Source of the DNA: Sedimentitalea nanhaiensis DSM 24252
GTDB lineage: Bacteria > Pseudomonadota > Alphaproteobacteria > Rhodobacterales > Rhodobacteraceae
DNA: 64,000 nucleotides
Direction: 5' to 3'
NCBI RefSeq assembly: GCF_000473225.1
Contig: NZ_KI421509.1
Span: forward strand, 1,264,045-1,328,044
Position numbers and translations under genes: made by a program
Shown: in pieces, positions 1 to 8,437 of the stretch
How the letters are laid out: every line of letters starts with the position of its first letter
Numbering within the stretch: position 1 is the first letter of the stretch
The notes under the pieces: generated by a model
Told to the model about the DNA's origin: nothing
What the model saw: the letters and a program-made list of their open reading frames with translations, nothing else
Database searches by the model: none

Positions 1-45
1 GCATAAGGTAGTCGAAAGACAGGCAGTTCCAATCGGCGAGATAGC

Positions 46-561
46 ATGAAGACGACCCTAACAATTCTGCTGGCGACCAGCCTGGCCCTGTCCGCCTGTG
101 GCTGGCGCGATTCGCGCATCAACCCGTCGAACTGGGGACCGGGAGAATCGGTTGACGTGGCCAACCCGTCCGCGGTGAACCCGTTGATCCCGGCCAAACG
201 CCAGGGGCTGTTCAGCAGAAGCAAGGACGATGCGGCGGACAATTCGGTGCTGATCGCCTCTGTCACCAAGCTCAGCATCGAACAGACGCCCGCCGGATCC
301 ATCATCCTGGCCGAAGGACTGGCCAGTCGCCAGGGGGTCTATGGTGCCGAACTGCGACCGACCGATCCCGGCTCTGAGGTCAAGGATGGCGTTCTGCAAC
401 TGGAATTCCGGGTGAGCTATCCCGAGTATAACACCCCGGTCGGCAGCGACCGCACGCGCCAGGTGGTCGAAGCCTATTCCGTCACCAGCCAGCAGATGCG
501 GGGCGTGCACCAGGTGCAGGTCCGCGGCGCACAGAACGCAATGGAATCGCGACGCCGCTAA
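46..561 (+). CDS. Small outer-membrane-type lipoprotein, function unknown
   Basis: A 171-residue protein with a lipoprotein signal: basic start, hydrophobic stretch and a lipobox LSAC with the acylated Cys at residue 18. The mature part has no domain I recognise; it begins with a Pro/Asn-rich linker and continues with a likely beta-rich region. Export and lipid anchoring are inferred from the signal. It converges on rnd, with 17 bases between the stop codons, so it is not in that operon. Similar short lipoproteins occur beside rnd in Rhodobacteraceae, from memory. The start is the only ATG before the signal sequence. Confidence 0.75.
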   Translation: MKTTLTILLATSLALSACGWRDSRINPSNWGPGESVDVANPSAVNPLIPAKRQGLFSRSKDDAADNSVLIASVTKLSIEQTPAGSIILAEGLASRQGVYGAELRPTDPGSEVKDGVLQLEFRVSYPEYNTPVGSDRTRQVVEAYSVTSQQMRGVHQVQVRGAQNAMESRRR

Positions 562-578
562 AGTCGGCCAGACCCGCC

Positions 579-1736
579 TTACAGATCGACGACAACCACG
601 GACTGCCCCTGCGCCGCCAAGCCGATCCTGCCATCGCACAACCGCAGCGCATCGTCGCCGAAAACCTCGCGCCGCCAGCCTGACAGCGCCGGCACATCGC
701 GCATTCCGGCGGCGATGGCGTCCAGATCCGCACTGGGGGCGATCAGCTTGGCCGCCACGCCCGAACTTTCCGTCTTGGACTTGAGCAGCACCCGCAACAG
801 ATCCGCCAGCGCCGGATTGACCTGCAATTTCTCGCGGCTGCGGTCCGGTTTGGGCATCTGATCGGGCGGGCAGTCCAGCCCGCGCGTAACCGCCGCAAGG
901 ATCCCGTCGGCAATCGCACCACGCCGCGCCTCGCGCAGCAACAGCCGAAGCCCGCCCAGATCGGATGCGGTCCTGGGCTTCATCGACGCGATTTCGACCA
1001 GCGCATCGTCCTTGTAGACCCGGTTGCGTGGAATATTGTTTTCCTGCGCATGCCGTTCACGGAACGCCGCCAGCTCGCGCACCACGGCGAGAAAACGCGG
1101 CGAATTGGTCCGCGTCTTGACCCGGTTCCACGCCTCGTCGGGTTGAATGTCATAGGTCGCCGGGTTGGTCAGGATCCGCAACTCTTCGGCAACCCAGCGC
1201 GCGCGATTGGTCTTTTCCAGCTCAGCGGCGAGGAATTCATAGATCTGCCGCAGATGGGTGACATCGGCCAGCGCATATTTCTTCTGCGCGTCGCTCAGCG
1301 GGCGGCGGGACCAATCCGTGAACCGGCTGGATTTGTCCACCGAGGCCTGCGCAATCTTGCGCACCAATGTCTCGTAACCGACCTGCTCGCCAAAGCCGCA
1401 GACCATCGCCGCCACCTGGGTGTCAAAAAGCGGCTCGGGAAAAACATGTGCCTCGACCCAGAAGATTTCCAGATCCTGCCGCGCGGCATGAAACACCTTG
1501 ACCACACCGGTATCGCGGAACAGGTCGTACAGCGGCTCCAGCGACAGGCCGTCGGCCAGGGGATCAACCAGAACCGCGTTGTCGTCCGTCTTGCCCGGCA
1601 TGGCCAGCTGTACCAGACACAGTTTCGAATAATACGTCCGCTCACGCAGGAACTCGGTGTCCACCGTCACATAGGGTTGCTGCTGTGCCAGGGCGCAAAA
1701 CGCGGCCAGGTCCTCGGTGGTGGTGATGGTCTTCAT
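579..1736 (-). CDS. rnd: Ribonuclease D
   Basis: Ribonuclease D, a 3'-5' exoribonuclease that trims the 3' ends of tRNA precursors and other stable RNAs. The 385-residue length is normal. The N-terminal DEDD exonuclease domain shows the first metal-binding motif DTE at residues 26-28 and later conserved Asp/Tyr positions (KKYALADVTHL), followed by an HRDC RNA-binding domain from about residue 200. It lies downstream of purN on the same strand after 118 bases, so it may be the last gene of a purM-purN-rnd unit. The start is an ATG directly before the conserved beginning of the exonuclease domain. Confidence 0.95.
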   Translation of the reverse strand: MKTITTTEDLAAFCALAQQQPYVTVDTEFLRERTYYSKLCLVQLAMPGKTDDNAVLVDPLADGLSLEPLYDLFRDTGVVKVFHAARQDLEIFWVEAHVFPEPLFDTQVAAMVCGFGEQVGYETLVRKIAQASVDKSSRFTDWSRRPLSDAQKKYALADVTHLRQIYEFLAAELEKTNRARWVAEELRILTNPATYDIQPDEAWNRVKTRTNSPRFLAVVRELAAFRERHAQENNIPRNRVYKDDALVEIASMKPRTASDLGGLRLLLREARRGAIADGILAAVTRGLDCPPDQMPKPDRSREKLQVNPALADLLRVLLKSKTESSGVAAKLIAPSADLDAIAAGMRDVPALSGWRREVFGDDALRLCDGRIGLAAQGQSVVVVDL

Positions 1737-1854
1737 GTGGATTTTTCTGTTTCTTATTTATGCGTTGCACGTGAAAGAGGCCGGGTCGGGCCCTCACAGT
1801 TCTGTCATAATCCAATCCACGCCGATTGAAAACCACGGTCCTCCGGACAGCGTG

Positions 1855-2451
1855 TCAACCCAGATCGATCGGCGTATGGTCGCCGGTTGCGAACCGCCGC
1901 AGCACCAGCGGGTACAGCCGGTGTTCCTGTACCAGCACCCGCGCGGCGAGGGTGTCAGGCGTGTCATCCGCCAGCACCGGCACCCGCGCCTGTCCCAGGA
2001 CCGGCCCGTCGTCCAGCTCGGCCGTCACCTCATGCACGCTGCAGCCGTGTTCGCCGTCGCCCGCCGCCAGCGCGCGGGCATGGGTGTTCAGCCCCCTGTA
2101 TTTCGGCAACAACGACGGGTGAATGTTCAACATCCGCCCCTGCCAGCGCGACACAAAGCCCCCTGTCAGGATGCGCATGAACCCGGCACAGCAAACGATA
2201 TCGGGCCGCGCGGCCTCAAGCGGTTTCATCAGCTCGGCTTCGAATGCCGCGCGGTCGCCCTGAAACGGGCGGTGATCCACCACAGCCGTCGGCACCCCGC
2301 GCTGCGCCGCCTTGGCCAAACCGCCCGCCTGCGCCTCGTTGGACAGCACCAGACAAGGCCGCGCCGGATGGTCGCCGACCATACTGTCCAGCAGCGCAAC
2401 CATATTGGAGCCACCGCCGGAAATCAGGATCGCAACCCGCTTGTGACTCAA
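1855..2451 (-). CDS. purN: Phosphoribosylglycinamide formyltransferase 1
   Basis: Transfers the formyl group of 10-formyltetrahydrofolate to GAR, the third step of de novo purine synthesis. At 198 residues it has the usual length and shows the opening [14 protein letters not shown] phosphate loop, the INIHPSLLP-type motif (here [14 protein letters not shown]) with the catalytic His, and the following [13 protein letters not shown] segment with the conserved Asp. The start codon is TTG, overlapping the TGA stop of purM (TTGA), so the two genes are translationally coupled; no closer ATG precedes the conserved beginning. Confidence 0.96.
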   Translation of the reverse strand: MSHKRVAILISGGGSNMVALLDSMVGDHPARPCLVLSNEAQAGGLAKAAQRGVPTAVVDHRPFQGDRAAFEAELMKPLEAARPDIVCCAGFMRILTGGFVSRWQGRMLNIHPSLLPKYRGLNTHARALAAGDGEHGCSVHEVTAELDDGPVLGQARVPVLADDTPDTLAARVLVQEHRLYPLVLRRFATGDHTPIDLG

Positions 2452-3494
2452 CGCAGCGAACCCGTGTAGGCAACCCCAGGCCGGTCGGTCACGGTGCCGA
2501 TGCGATACACCGTCTCACCGGCCTGCGTCAGCAGATTGCCCAACACCTCGGCGCGATCCGCCTGAACCGCCAGGATCATGCCGATGCCGCAGTTGAACGT
2601 CTTGAGCATCTCGGCTTCGGCCATGCCGCCGACACCGGCCATCCAGTCAAACACCCCCGGCAGTGTCCAGCTGTCCAGATCGATGGTCGCGCCAAGATCT
2701 TCGGGCAGAACCCGCGGCAGGTTTTCCGTCAACCCGCCACCGGTGATATGGGCCAGCGCATGCACCCCCCCGGCCCGCACCGCCGCCAGCGCCGGGCGCA
2801 CATACAGCCGCGTCGGCGTCAGCAAGGCCGCACCCAGTGTCCCGGCAGCCCAGGGGCAGCCCGCCTCCCAGTCCAGCCCCGACAGCTCTACCAGCTTGCG
2901 TACCAGCGAATAGCCGTTGGAATGCACCCCGTCGCTGGCCAGCCCCAGCAGCACATCCCCTTGCGCCACACCTTCGGGCAAGGCCGCGCCGCGCTCCATC
3001 GCGCCAACCGAGAACCCGGCCAGATCGAAATCGCCCGGCGGATACATCCCCGGCATTTCCGCCGTCTCGCCGCCGATCAGCGCACAACCCGATGCCGCGC
3101 ACCCATTGGCGATGCCTTCGATGATCCGCGCGGCGGTGTCGGTATCCAGCTTGCCGGTGGCGAAATAGTCCAGAAAAAACAGCGGCTCGGCCCCCTGGCA
3201 CACCAGGTCGTTGACGCACATCGCCACCAGATCGATACCGACGCCGTCCACCACACCGGTGTCGATCGCAATGCGCAGCTTGGTCCCCACCCCATCGGTG
3301 GCCGCCACCAGAATGGGATCGTCATACCCGGCCCCCTTCAGATCAAACAGGGCGCCGAATCCGCCAAGCCCGCTCATCACGCCGGGCCGGACGGTGCGTT
3401 TGGCCGCCGGTTTGATCCGTTCGACCAGCGCGTTGCCCGCGTCGATATCCACCCCCGCCTCGGCATAGGTGATCCCGTTCTTTCCGGTGCTCAT
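2448..3494 (-). CDS. purM: Phosphoribosylformylglycinamidine cyclo-ligase (AIR synthetase)
   Basis: Makes 5-aminoimidazole ribonucleotide from FGAM with ATP, step five of purine synthesis. The 348-residue protein starts with the typical [20 protein letters not shown] and contains the [10 protein letters not shown] and [10 protein letters not shown] motifs of the ATP-binding AIRS family. The reading frame is open for a further 104 codons upstream, but the ATG at 3494 is chosen because the family homology starts there and an AGAGG Shine-Dalgarno sits 7 bases before it. The upstream leader holds a tandem repeat that duplicates this ribosome-binding sequence. purN overlaps its stop. Confidence 0.96.
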   Translation of the reverse strand: MSTGKNGITYAEAGVDIDAGNALVERIKPAAKRTVRPGVMSGLGGFGALFDLKGAGYDDPILVAATDGVGTKLRIAIDTGVVDGVGIDLVAMCVNDLVCQGAEPLFFLDYFATGKLDTDTAARIIEGIANGCAASGCALIGGETAEMPGMYPPGDFDLAGFSVGAMERGAALPEGVAQGDVLLGLASDGVHSNGYSLVRKLVELSGLDWEAGCPWAAGTLGAALLTPTRLYVRPALAAVRAGGVHALAHITGGGLTENLPRVLPEDLGATIDLDSWTLPGVFDWMAGVGGMAEAEMLKTFNCGIGMILAVQADRAEVLGNLLTQAGETVYRIGTVTDRPGVAYTGSLR

Positions 3495-3889
3495 GGGGCA
3501 ATCCTCTTTGTCGCGTGCGCGCGGGCCTCTTTGCTCGCTTGCGCGCGGGCCTAGTGCATTGCGCGCCGGCTTGCAACACAGATGCTCTTGTCGCGCGCCC
3601 TCTTGACCTCCCCGCCCATCGTGATACCCAATCTCCGAGACGGGCCTGACGCTCTTGTTTGCGAAGAGCGGATCGCCTCTGTTGCCTCGGCTGGGGACCG
3701 GCTCCCGGTTGTTGGGCATACACTTGACGATGGGTTGATCCAGACGACCGGCCTTTGGCCCTGAGACTGGAAAACCGCGACGATCCTTGCTGACAGGGCT
3801 TGCCAATTAACCCGCCAGCAAGAAATACGGTCAGAACATCGACCGCCCTTGGCGTTGTGACGGCATTGCTGTACTCAACGCCTGCTCCT
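3495..3889. other. Intergenic region with purM leader
   Basis: This 395-base stretch separates the purM start from a tRNA gene. It holds the purM ribosome-binding site within a short tandem repeat (separate entry) and presumably the purM promoter. I see no credible coding sequence, RNA gene or recognised riboswitch in the rest; the open frames across it are extensions or shadows. Confidence 0.6.
3503..3549. repeat. Imperfect tandem repeat (23 + 24 bases) in the purM leader
   Basis: Two adjacent copies, 3503-3525 and 3526-3549, each begin CCTCTTTG and end TGCGCGCGGG on the plus strand and differ by one indel and one substitution. Read on the purM strand, each copy carries an AGAGG sequence; the copy nearest the gene supplies its Shine-Dalgarno, so the second is a decoy or duplicated ribosome-binding sequence 23 bases further upstream. 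Confidence 0.8.
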
Positions 3890-3963
3890 GGGGGATTAGC
3901 TCAATTGGTTAGAGCAGAGCGCTCATAACGCTTTGGCTGGGGGTTCAAGTCCCTCATCCCCTA
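3890..3963 (+). tRNA. tRNA with CAU anticodon (probably tRNA-Ile2, possibly elongator tRNA-Met)
   Basis: A complete cloverleaf folds by eye: a 7-bp acceptor stem (GGGGGAT with ATCCCCT), D arm GCTC/GAGC, a 5-bp anticodon stem with loop CTCATAA (anticodon CAT at 3924-3926), a 5-base variable loop, and a T arm GGGGG/CCCTC with TTCAAGT. The discriminator is A at 3963 and CCA is not encoded. The anticodon arm and variable loop resemble lysidine-modified tRNA-Ile(CAU) more than elongator tRNA-Met, and the acceptor does not look like initiator tRNA. The isotype needs a covariance or TilS-determinant comparison. Confidence 0.9.
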
Positions 3964-3996
3964 GGTGAGCCCCACAAATAGGTGAGCCCCACAAAT
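3963..3996 (+). repeat. 17-base perfect tandem repeat at the tRNA 3' end
   Basis: The sequence AGGTGAGCCCCACAAAT occurs twice back to back (3963-3979 and 3980-3996). The first base of copy one is the tRNA discriminator nucleotide. It may be a replication-slippage duplication or a remnant of a site-specific event at the tRNA end; no integrase gene is nearby. Confidence 0.9.
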
Positions 3997-4185
3997 CCCT
4001 GTCCTGTGTTTGGCCTTTTGGTCCGTTTCGCTGCGCCCGATGGGGGGGGCCCGCCGACCATACCCAGCATGCTGAACTGCGACAGGTTTCCATTTGCTAG
4101 CGCATTAAAGATGAATGCACCGCCCCCCAGAGGGGGAAGGAAACCGTGGAAGAACACCGCAAGATATTGATTTATAAAATTAAAC

Positions 4186-4272
4186 TGGTGCGGGCGGTGG
4201 GACTCGAACCCACACGGGCACAAGGCCCAACAGATTTTAAGTCTGGTATGTCTACCATTCCATCACGCCCGC
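4186..4272 (-). tRNA. tRNA-Leu (UAA)
   Basis: A class II tRNA on the minus strand: acceptor stem GCGGGCG paired with CGCCCGC, D arm with GATGGAATGGTAGAC, anticodon loop CTTAAAA giving anticodon UAA (4237-4239), a long variable arm (GGGCCTTGTGCCC) and T loop TTCGAGT. CCA is encoded at the 3' end (4186-4188). The long variable arm and A73 fit leucine. The 222 bases separating it from the CAU tRNA contain no gene I can support. Confidence 0.97.
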
Positions 4273-4333
4273 GTCAGTTTCCCTAGTAGAGCAGACCGGC
4301 CTTTGGCCTCAACCCCCGATTTTCATCCAGGCG

Positions 4334-4903
4334 TCAGCGCCGCAACCGCGCCGCGATCTGTTGGGACAGGGTCAGCAGCGCCGCGCTGGTGGCCTGGGCC
4401 ACGGCAACGGGCGTGTTTCCGCTCAGCGGTTGCAGGATCTGGAACCGGTTGATCGACTCGCGCACCGCCTGATCGGGGGCGGCGATGGAATATTGCCCGG
4501 ACAGTTCGAACTGCCCGTCCGCCCGCGCCACCATGCGTTCGATCCGGGTATCGATCCGCACGTCCGGATAGGCATCCAGCGGCCAGGGCTCTCCCGCAAC
4601 CGTCGCCGTCGTGACCGTGTCCAGGTTGCGCGCCAGCGCCAGGGTCACGGCCCGCATCGGATCGTCGGCCCAGATCGCCCCCTTGAGCGGAAACAAAGCG
4701 CCATCTTCGGATTGCAGCATGATCTCCGAGGCCGACGCATAGTCCGGCAAGGTCACATCGCGCACTTCGATGCGCGACACCGGAACCCGCGTCCGTTGTT
4801 GCGTCGCCGGAGTGTCGAGCATATAGCGCCCCGCCGTTTCACCACAAGCGACAAGCGACAAGGGGAGGGCGGCAAACAGGCAGGCACGAAACAGGGCGGT
4901 CAT
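4334..4903 (-). CDS. pqiC: PqiC-like outer-membrane lipoprotein (ABC-type transport auxiliary)
   Basis: A 189-residue lipoprotein with lipobox LVAC near residue 20, of the ABC_trans_aux (DUF330/PqiC) family. The motif SRIEVRDVTLPDYASASEIM is typical of the family's first strand-helix unit. In E. coli, PqiC anchors the PqiB needle to the outer membrane. The gene begins 4 bases after the stop of pqiB and is the last gene of the pqi operon. Assignment rests on motif and context; sequence conservation in this family is low. Confidence 0.88.
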   Translation of the reverse strand: MTALFRACLFAALPLSLVACGETAGRYMLDTPATQQRTRVPVSRIEVRDVTLPDYASASEIMLQSEDGALFPLKGAIWADDPMRAVTLALARNLDTVTTATVAGEPWPLDAYPDVRIDTRIERMVARADGQFELSGQYSIAAPDQAVRESINRFQILQPLSGNTPVAVAQATSAALLTLSQQIAARLRR

Positions 4904-4907
4904 GGCA

Positions 4908-7016
4908 TCACTTTCCGAACAGGAGTGAGTTGGGGCTGCGTTCGATCGATCGCGTCAATGCCGTGATCGACCGCGCGGCGGCACGAACCTCGCGCAGCAT
5001 AGACAGAGTTTCGGCGTTAAAGTCCGACCGGTCCCCATAGGCCGCGACCAACCCCTCGGCCCGCGCAACCAGCTGATCCAGACGCGCGGTCAGCTGCGGC
5101 AGATTCGCCGTTGCGCGTTCCAGCGATTCGGTGGCCGAACGGGCCGAGGCCAGCGCCGCATTGGTATTGGCCACCGCCCCGCCTTCGCGCAGTTCGCTCA
5201 GCAAGATGCGCATCTCGTCCAGCGACGCATTCAGCGACGCCGGCAACGCACGGGCGGCATCGGTGTCGATCAATGCATCGGCGCTTTGCAACAGCCCGGT
5301 TGCCGAATCGACCAGATCCTGCAGCGGCAGATCGCGGGCCTTGGCGGCGACCGCCCGCACATCCTCCACCAGCGCCGGCACCTCCTGCGAGGCCAGCGAA
5401 ATATTGGCCATCGCCACATCGGCGCTCTCCAGAACGGACACCAGCCGGGCCACCACGCCGTCCTGACGGATCTGGGCAATCGTGTCGCGCAGCTCTTCCA
5501 CCGTCTGACGCAAATCCCCCGGCAGCGCCTGGATGTCTTCGCTGGCCACCAGATCGCGGGTCTTGTCCAACAGTTCGACCACCGATTTCGGCACCTCGCG
5601 CAACTCCTTGTTCGAGGCAAAGGATTCGACCGTGGCCAGCGTGCTGATCGCCTGCTGGATCAGATCCTCGATCTTCAGCGCATTGACCCGTTTCATCACG
5701 CCTTCCAGCGTTGCGTTGACGTCCTGCAGGTCGGATTCGACGCTGGGAACCAGCGGATAGGGTTTGGCATCGGGCTCCAACTCGGCCGGTTTCGCATCCT
5801 CGACCTCGGCAAATTCTACAATCAGCGACCCGCTCAGCAGATTGGCTTTGGTCAGCCGCGCACGCACGCCCGACGCCACCGCCGCTTCCAGGAATTCGAG
5901 CACATCGGGCAGAGTCGCGCTGGCCTGCAGTCCCAGCAGTTTCGGGTCGATGTCCAGGCTGACCAGCTGGTGAACCTCCATCTGGCGGTCCTCGCCGGTG
6001 ACAAAGGCCGAAATCGCCCCCACTTCACCGATTTTGACCCCCTTGTAAAACAGCGCGCTGCCGGTGGTCAGACCGGACACGCCGCCGACAAACACGGTCC
6101 CCACCGTTATGGTATTGGACGACACCCGCGAAAAGGCGTTTTCGCGGGCCACGGTTTCATCGTCATACAAATCGTAGACCTGCCCGGTCTTTACCGGCTG
6201 ACCACCAGTGAAAAAAGTGTTGAATGCGACCCCTCCGCTGATCAGCGCGGCCAGGCTGCCCACATCGAGCTTGAGCCCACCGGCCCCCAGCGAAACCGAA
6301 AACCCCGACGCGTTCCAGAACCGGGTGGCGGTGGTCAAAAGCCGGTCATGCGGTGCCTCGATAAAGGCCTCGACCAGCACCACCGCGCCGGAAGCGTCCA
6401 GCCGGGGTGTCTCGGTGCGGCCCACCCGAACGCCACGGTAAAACACCGGGGACCCTCCGGTAATCGCCTGGCCATCCCCTGCACGCAGGGTGACGCGCGT
6501 GCCCTTTTCGTTGGGATCGACCAGAGGTTGCTCTTCCAGCCCCTTGAATTGATCCTGCGGCGCGCCCGGAGTCTTGTCCCAGGTGCCTTCGATATAGACA
6601 CCCGACAGCACCGTGGACAGGCCCGAAACCCCCTCGGCGGTGACCTTGGGTTGCACGACCCAAAACTGCGCGCTGTCGTCCAGAAACGGCGCAACGGTCT
6701 TGTCGATCCGCGCCGAGACAACAACCCGCGCCAGATCGCTGGAAAAGCCGACCTTTTCGACCACCCCGATCGCCACGTCGCGATATCGTACCGCGGTTTC
6801 CCCGGCTGTAACTCCGGCGGCGTTCTCGAAATCGATCCTGATCAGGATCCCCCGCTCGGAAAAAGTCCGCCAGGCAACCGCCAGCGACACCGCCAGCGCC
6901 AGCACCGGGATCAGCCAGACAATCGACACGTTGCGCCAGGGCGAGCGTTTCGGCGCCTGTACCTGCATTTCGGCGGCCCCTATGCCGGGGGTCGACGGGT
7001 CTGTCATTGGGTCCAT
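4908..7016 (-). CDS. pqiB: PqiB-like MCE-domain protein (intermembrane lipid transport)
   Basis: A 702-residue protein with one N-terminal membrane helix (about residues 28-48, VSIVWLIPVLALAVSLAVAW) and three successive MCE/MlaD domains beginning near residues 53, 170 and 290. They are marked by GVTAGETAVRYRDVAIGVV, AITGGSPVFYRGVRVG and GLTTGSALFYKGVKIGEV. A long helical C-terminal half follows with repeated LR/VEEL patterns, as expected for the PqiB needle. In the E. coli model the MCE rings stack into a tube that moves lipid between inner and outer membranes. It sits between pqiA2 and pqiC. An ATG three codons downstream (7007) is an alternative start. Confidence 0.93.
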   Translation of the reverse strand: MDPMTDPSTPGIGAAEMQVQAPKRSPWRNVSIVWLIPVLALAVSLAVAWRTFSERGILIRIDFENAAGVTAGETAVRYRDVAIGVVEKVGFSSDLARVVVSARIDKTVAPFLDDSAQFWVVQPKVTAEGVSGLSTVLSGVYIEGTWDKTPGAPQDQFKGLEEQPLVDPNEKGTRVTLRAGDGQAITGGSPVFYRGVRVGRTETPRLDASGAVVLVEAFIEAPHDRLLTTATRFWNASGFSVSLGAGGLKLDVGSLAALISGGVAFNTFFTGGQPVKTGQVYDLYDDETVARENAFSRVSSNTITVGTVFVGGVSGLTTGSALFYKGVKIGEVGAISAFVTGEDRQMEVHQLVSLDIDPKLLGLQASATLPDVLEFLEAAVASGVRARLTKANLLSGSLIVEFAEVEDAKPAELEPDAKPYPLVPSVESDLQDVNATLEGVMKRVNALKIEDLIQQAISTLATVESFASNKELREVPKSVVELLDKTRDLVASEDIQALPGDLRQTVEELRDTIAQIRQDGVVARLVSVLESADVAMANISLASQEVPALVEDVRAVAAKARDLPLQDLVDSATGLLQSADALIDTDAARALPASLNASLDEMRILLSELREGGAVANTNAALASARSATESLERATANLPQLTARLDQLVARAEGLVAAYGDRSDFNAETLSMLREVRAAARSITALTRSIERSPNSLLFGK

Positions 7017-7029
7017 GCCTTGTGCGGCA

Positions 7030-7722
7030 TCATGTGTCTTCAGCCTCGTCCGCGTCCCAGATCAGTCTGGAGTCAAAGCTTTGGGCAGAAAGCATGGTGA
7101 ATGCAACCGACAAGGCGAACGAAACCGCCGCGATTCCCGGATGGATGCTGGCAACAAACTGAAACTGCACCAGCGACGACAGGATCGCCACCACAAACAC
7201 ATCGATCATCGACCAGCGCCCGATGAACTCGACCATCTCGTACAGGTGCTGGCGGGCCAACCCGCCGCGGCCCCGGCCCCGGCGGAACTGCACACTATAG
7301 GCCAGAAAGGCGATGGCGATGAATTTGCAGATCGGAATTACAACCGATGCGGTGAACACGATCACGGCAACCGAATAGGATTGGTAATCGATCAGCTCGA
7401 TCACCCCGCCGACAATGGTGCTGCTCAGCTCGTGACCCATGGTGGTGGTTTTCAGCATGGGATATAAATTGGCCGGGATATAGGCAATCAAACCCGCCAG
7501 CCACCAGGCCCAGACCCGTTGCAGGCTGGTCTCGTCCCGGCTGCTCAGACGCGCACCGCAGCGGCGGCACCGCGCCTGCGTGGCCCGATACACCCGCCCG
7601 CATCCGGTACAGGCCACCAGCCCGGCGTCCCGCGCCGTCAGAACCTGCGCCGCAGATCCCGCCCGGTGCGCATCGCCGCGCGCGGCGGGGGCCTGTGCTG
7701 GCAATCCGGCATCCGCTGTCAT
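7030..7722 (-). CDS. pqiA: PqiA-like inner-membrane protein, second half-size copy
   Basis: A 230-residue PqiA-family membrane protein. It begins with a zinc-ribbon-like region (CTGCGRVYRATQARCRRCG) and continues with about four membrane helices, including a segment IPANLYPMLKTTTMG that matches the family signature of a Pro-containing helix followed by a periplasmic loop. The ATG at 7722 overlaps the stop of the preceding pqiA copy (ATGA), which argues for this start over the longer open frame. E. coli PqiA has two such modules in one chain of about 420 residues; here they are separate genes. It precedes pqiB by 13 bases. Confidence 0.88.
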   Translation of the reverse strand: MTADAGLPAQAPAARGDAHRAGSAAQVLTARDAGLVACTGCGRVYRATQARCRRCGARLSSRDETSLQRVWAWWLAGLIAYIPANLYPMLKTTTMGHELSSTIVGGVIELIDYQSYSVAVIVFTASVVIPICKFIAIAFLAYSVQFRRGRGRGGLARQHLYEMVEFIGRWSMIDVFVVAILSSLVQFQFVASIHPGIAAVSFALSVAFTMLSAQSFDSRLIWDADEAEDT

Positions 7723-8369
7723 CGGCTGCGCTCTTCTATGGTTTTCCAGACCGTCAGCTTGCACATGAACGTGTCTTTCAGGGTTGTCACCACAACCAGC
7801 GCGGCAAAGGCCCAAAACGCCGTTCCCAGCGATATGGTCGCCATGCCGCCGATCTTGACCAATGCAACGGCGGTGCCGAGAATAAAAATCTCGGCCATCG
7901 CCCAGGGTTTCAGAGATTGCGCCACCCGAAACGCCAGCGCCGCGTGGCGGGCCGGGGCATGGCCGATCATCATCGGACCAATCGCATACAGAATCGCAAT
8001 CAACCGCACCGTGGGCAACACCACGATCAGCGCCGCGACAGCAAAGGACAGCGGCAGCAGCAGCCCGTCGGAAAAGGCCATCACGGTGTCATAGATCGAA
8101 CTGTGCTGCGACAGCCCATGGGTGCTGAGATCGAGAAACGGAAAAAACACCGCCGCCACCATCAGGATCAGTGCCGTCGCCGCCAACATGACAATGCGCG
8201 TCATCGCCCCGGCCCGCGGTGCCATCAGGACCGTATGACACCGGCGGCACCGCGCCTGGGATCCGTCCGGCACATCGGTCTCGTAATGCAGTGCATCACA
8301 GGACGGACAGGCAATCAGCCCGTTCAGGTCAGGGCACTCAACCCGGTCTGTCGTCATCGCTTGGCTCAC
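7719..8369 (-). CDS. pqiA: PqiA-like inner-membrane protein, first half-size copy
   Basis: A 216-residue PqiA-family protein with an N-terminal zinc ribbon (CPSCDALHYETDVPDGSQARCRRC) and about four membrane helices, including VAAVFFPFLDLSTHGL. The start is set at GTG 8369 because an AGGAG Shine-Dalgarno lies exactly 8 bases upstream; the ATG at 8357 is the alternative. It is the first gene of the pqiA-pqiA-pqiB-pqiC operon and its stop overlaps the next start. With the second copy it presumably forms the inner-membrane part of the lipid transporter. Confidence 0.87.
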   Translation of the reverse strand: MSQAMTTDRVECPDLNGLIACPSCDALHYETDVPDGSQARCRRCHTVLMAPRAGAMTRIVMLAATALILMVAAVFFPFLDLSTHGLSQHSSIYDTVMAFSDGLLLPLSFAVAALIVVLPTVRLIAILYAIGPMMIGHAPARHAALAFRVAQSLKPWAMAEIFILGTAVALVKIGGMATISLGTAFWAFAALVVVTTLKDTFMCKLTVWKTIEERSR

Positions 8370-8437
8370 CGATCGGTCTCCTGACACGCGGCAGACAGTG
8401 ACGGTTTCCGGCCCGCCGCGCAACCGCCCTGCAACCG

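Noticed and set aside
3954-4223. An 89-codon minus-strand frame in the tRNA gap
   Set aside because: It runs into the tRNA-Leu and the 3' end of the CAU tRNA, and the translation of tRNA sequence (CGFESHRPH) is a common false-gene artefact.
5286-7100. A 604-codon plus-strand frame opposite pqiB
   Set aside because: Antisense shadow; pqiB has clear MCE domains and operon context.
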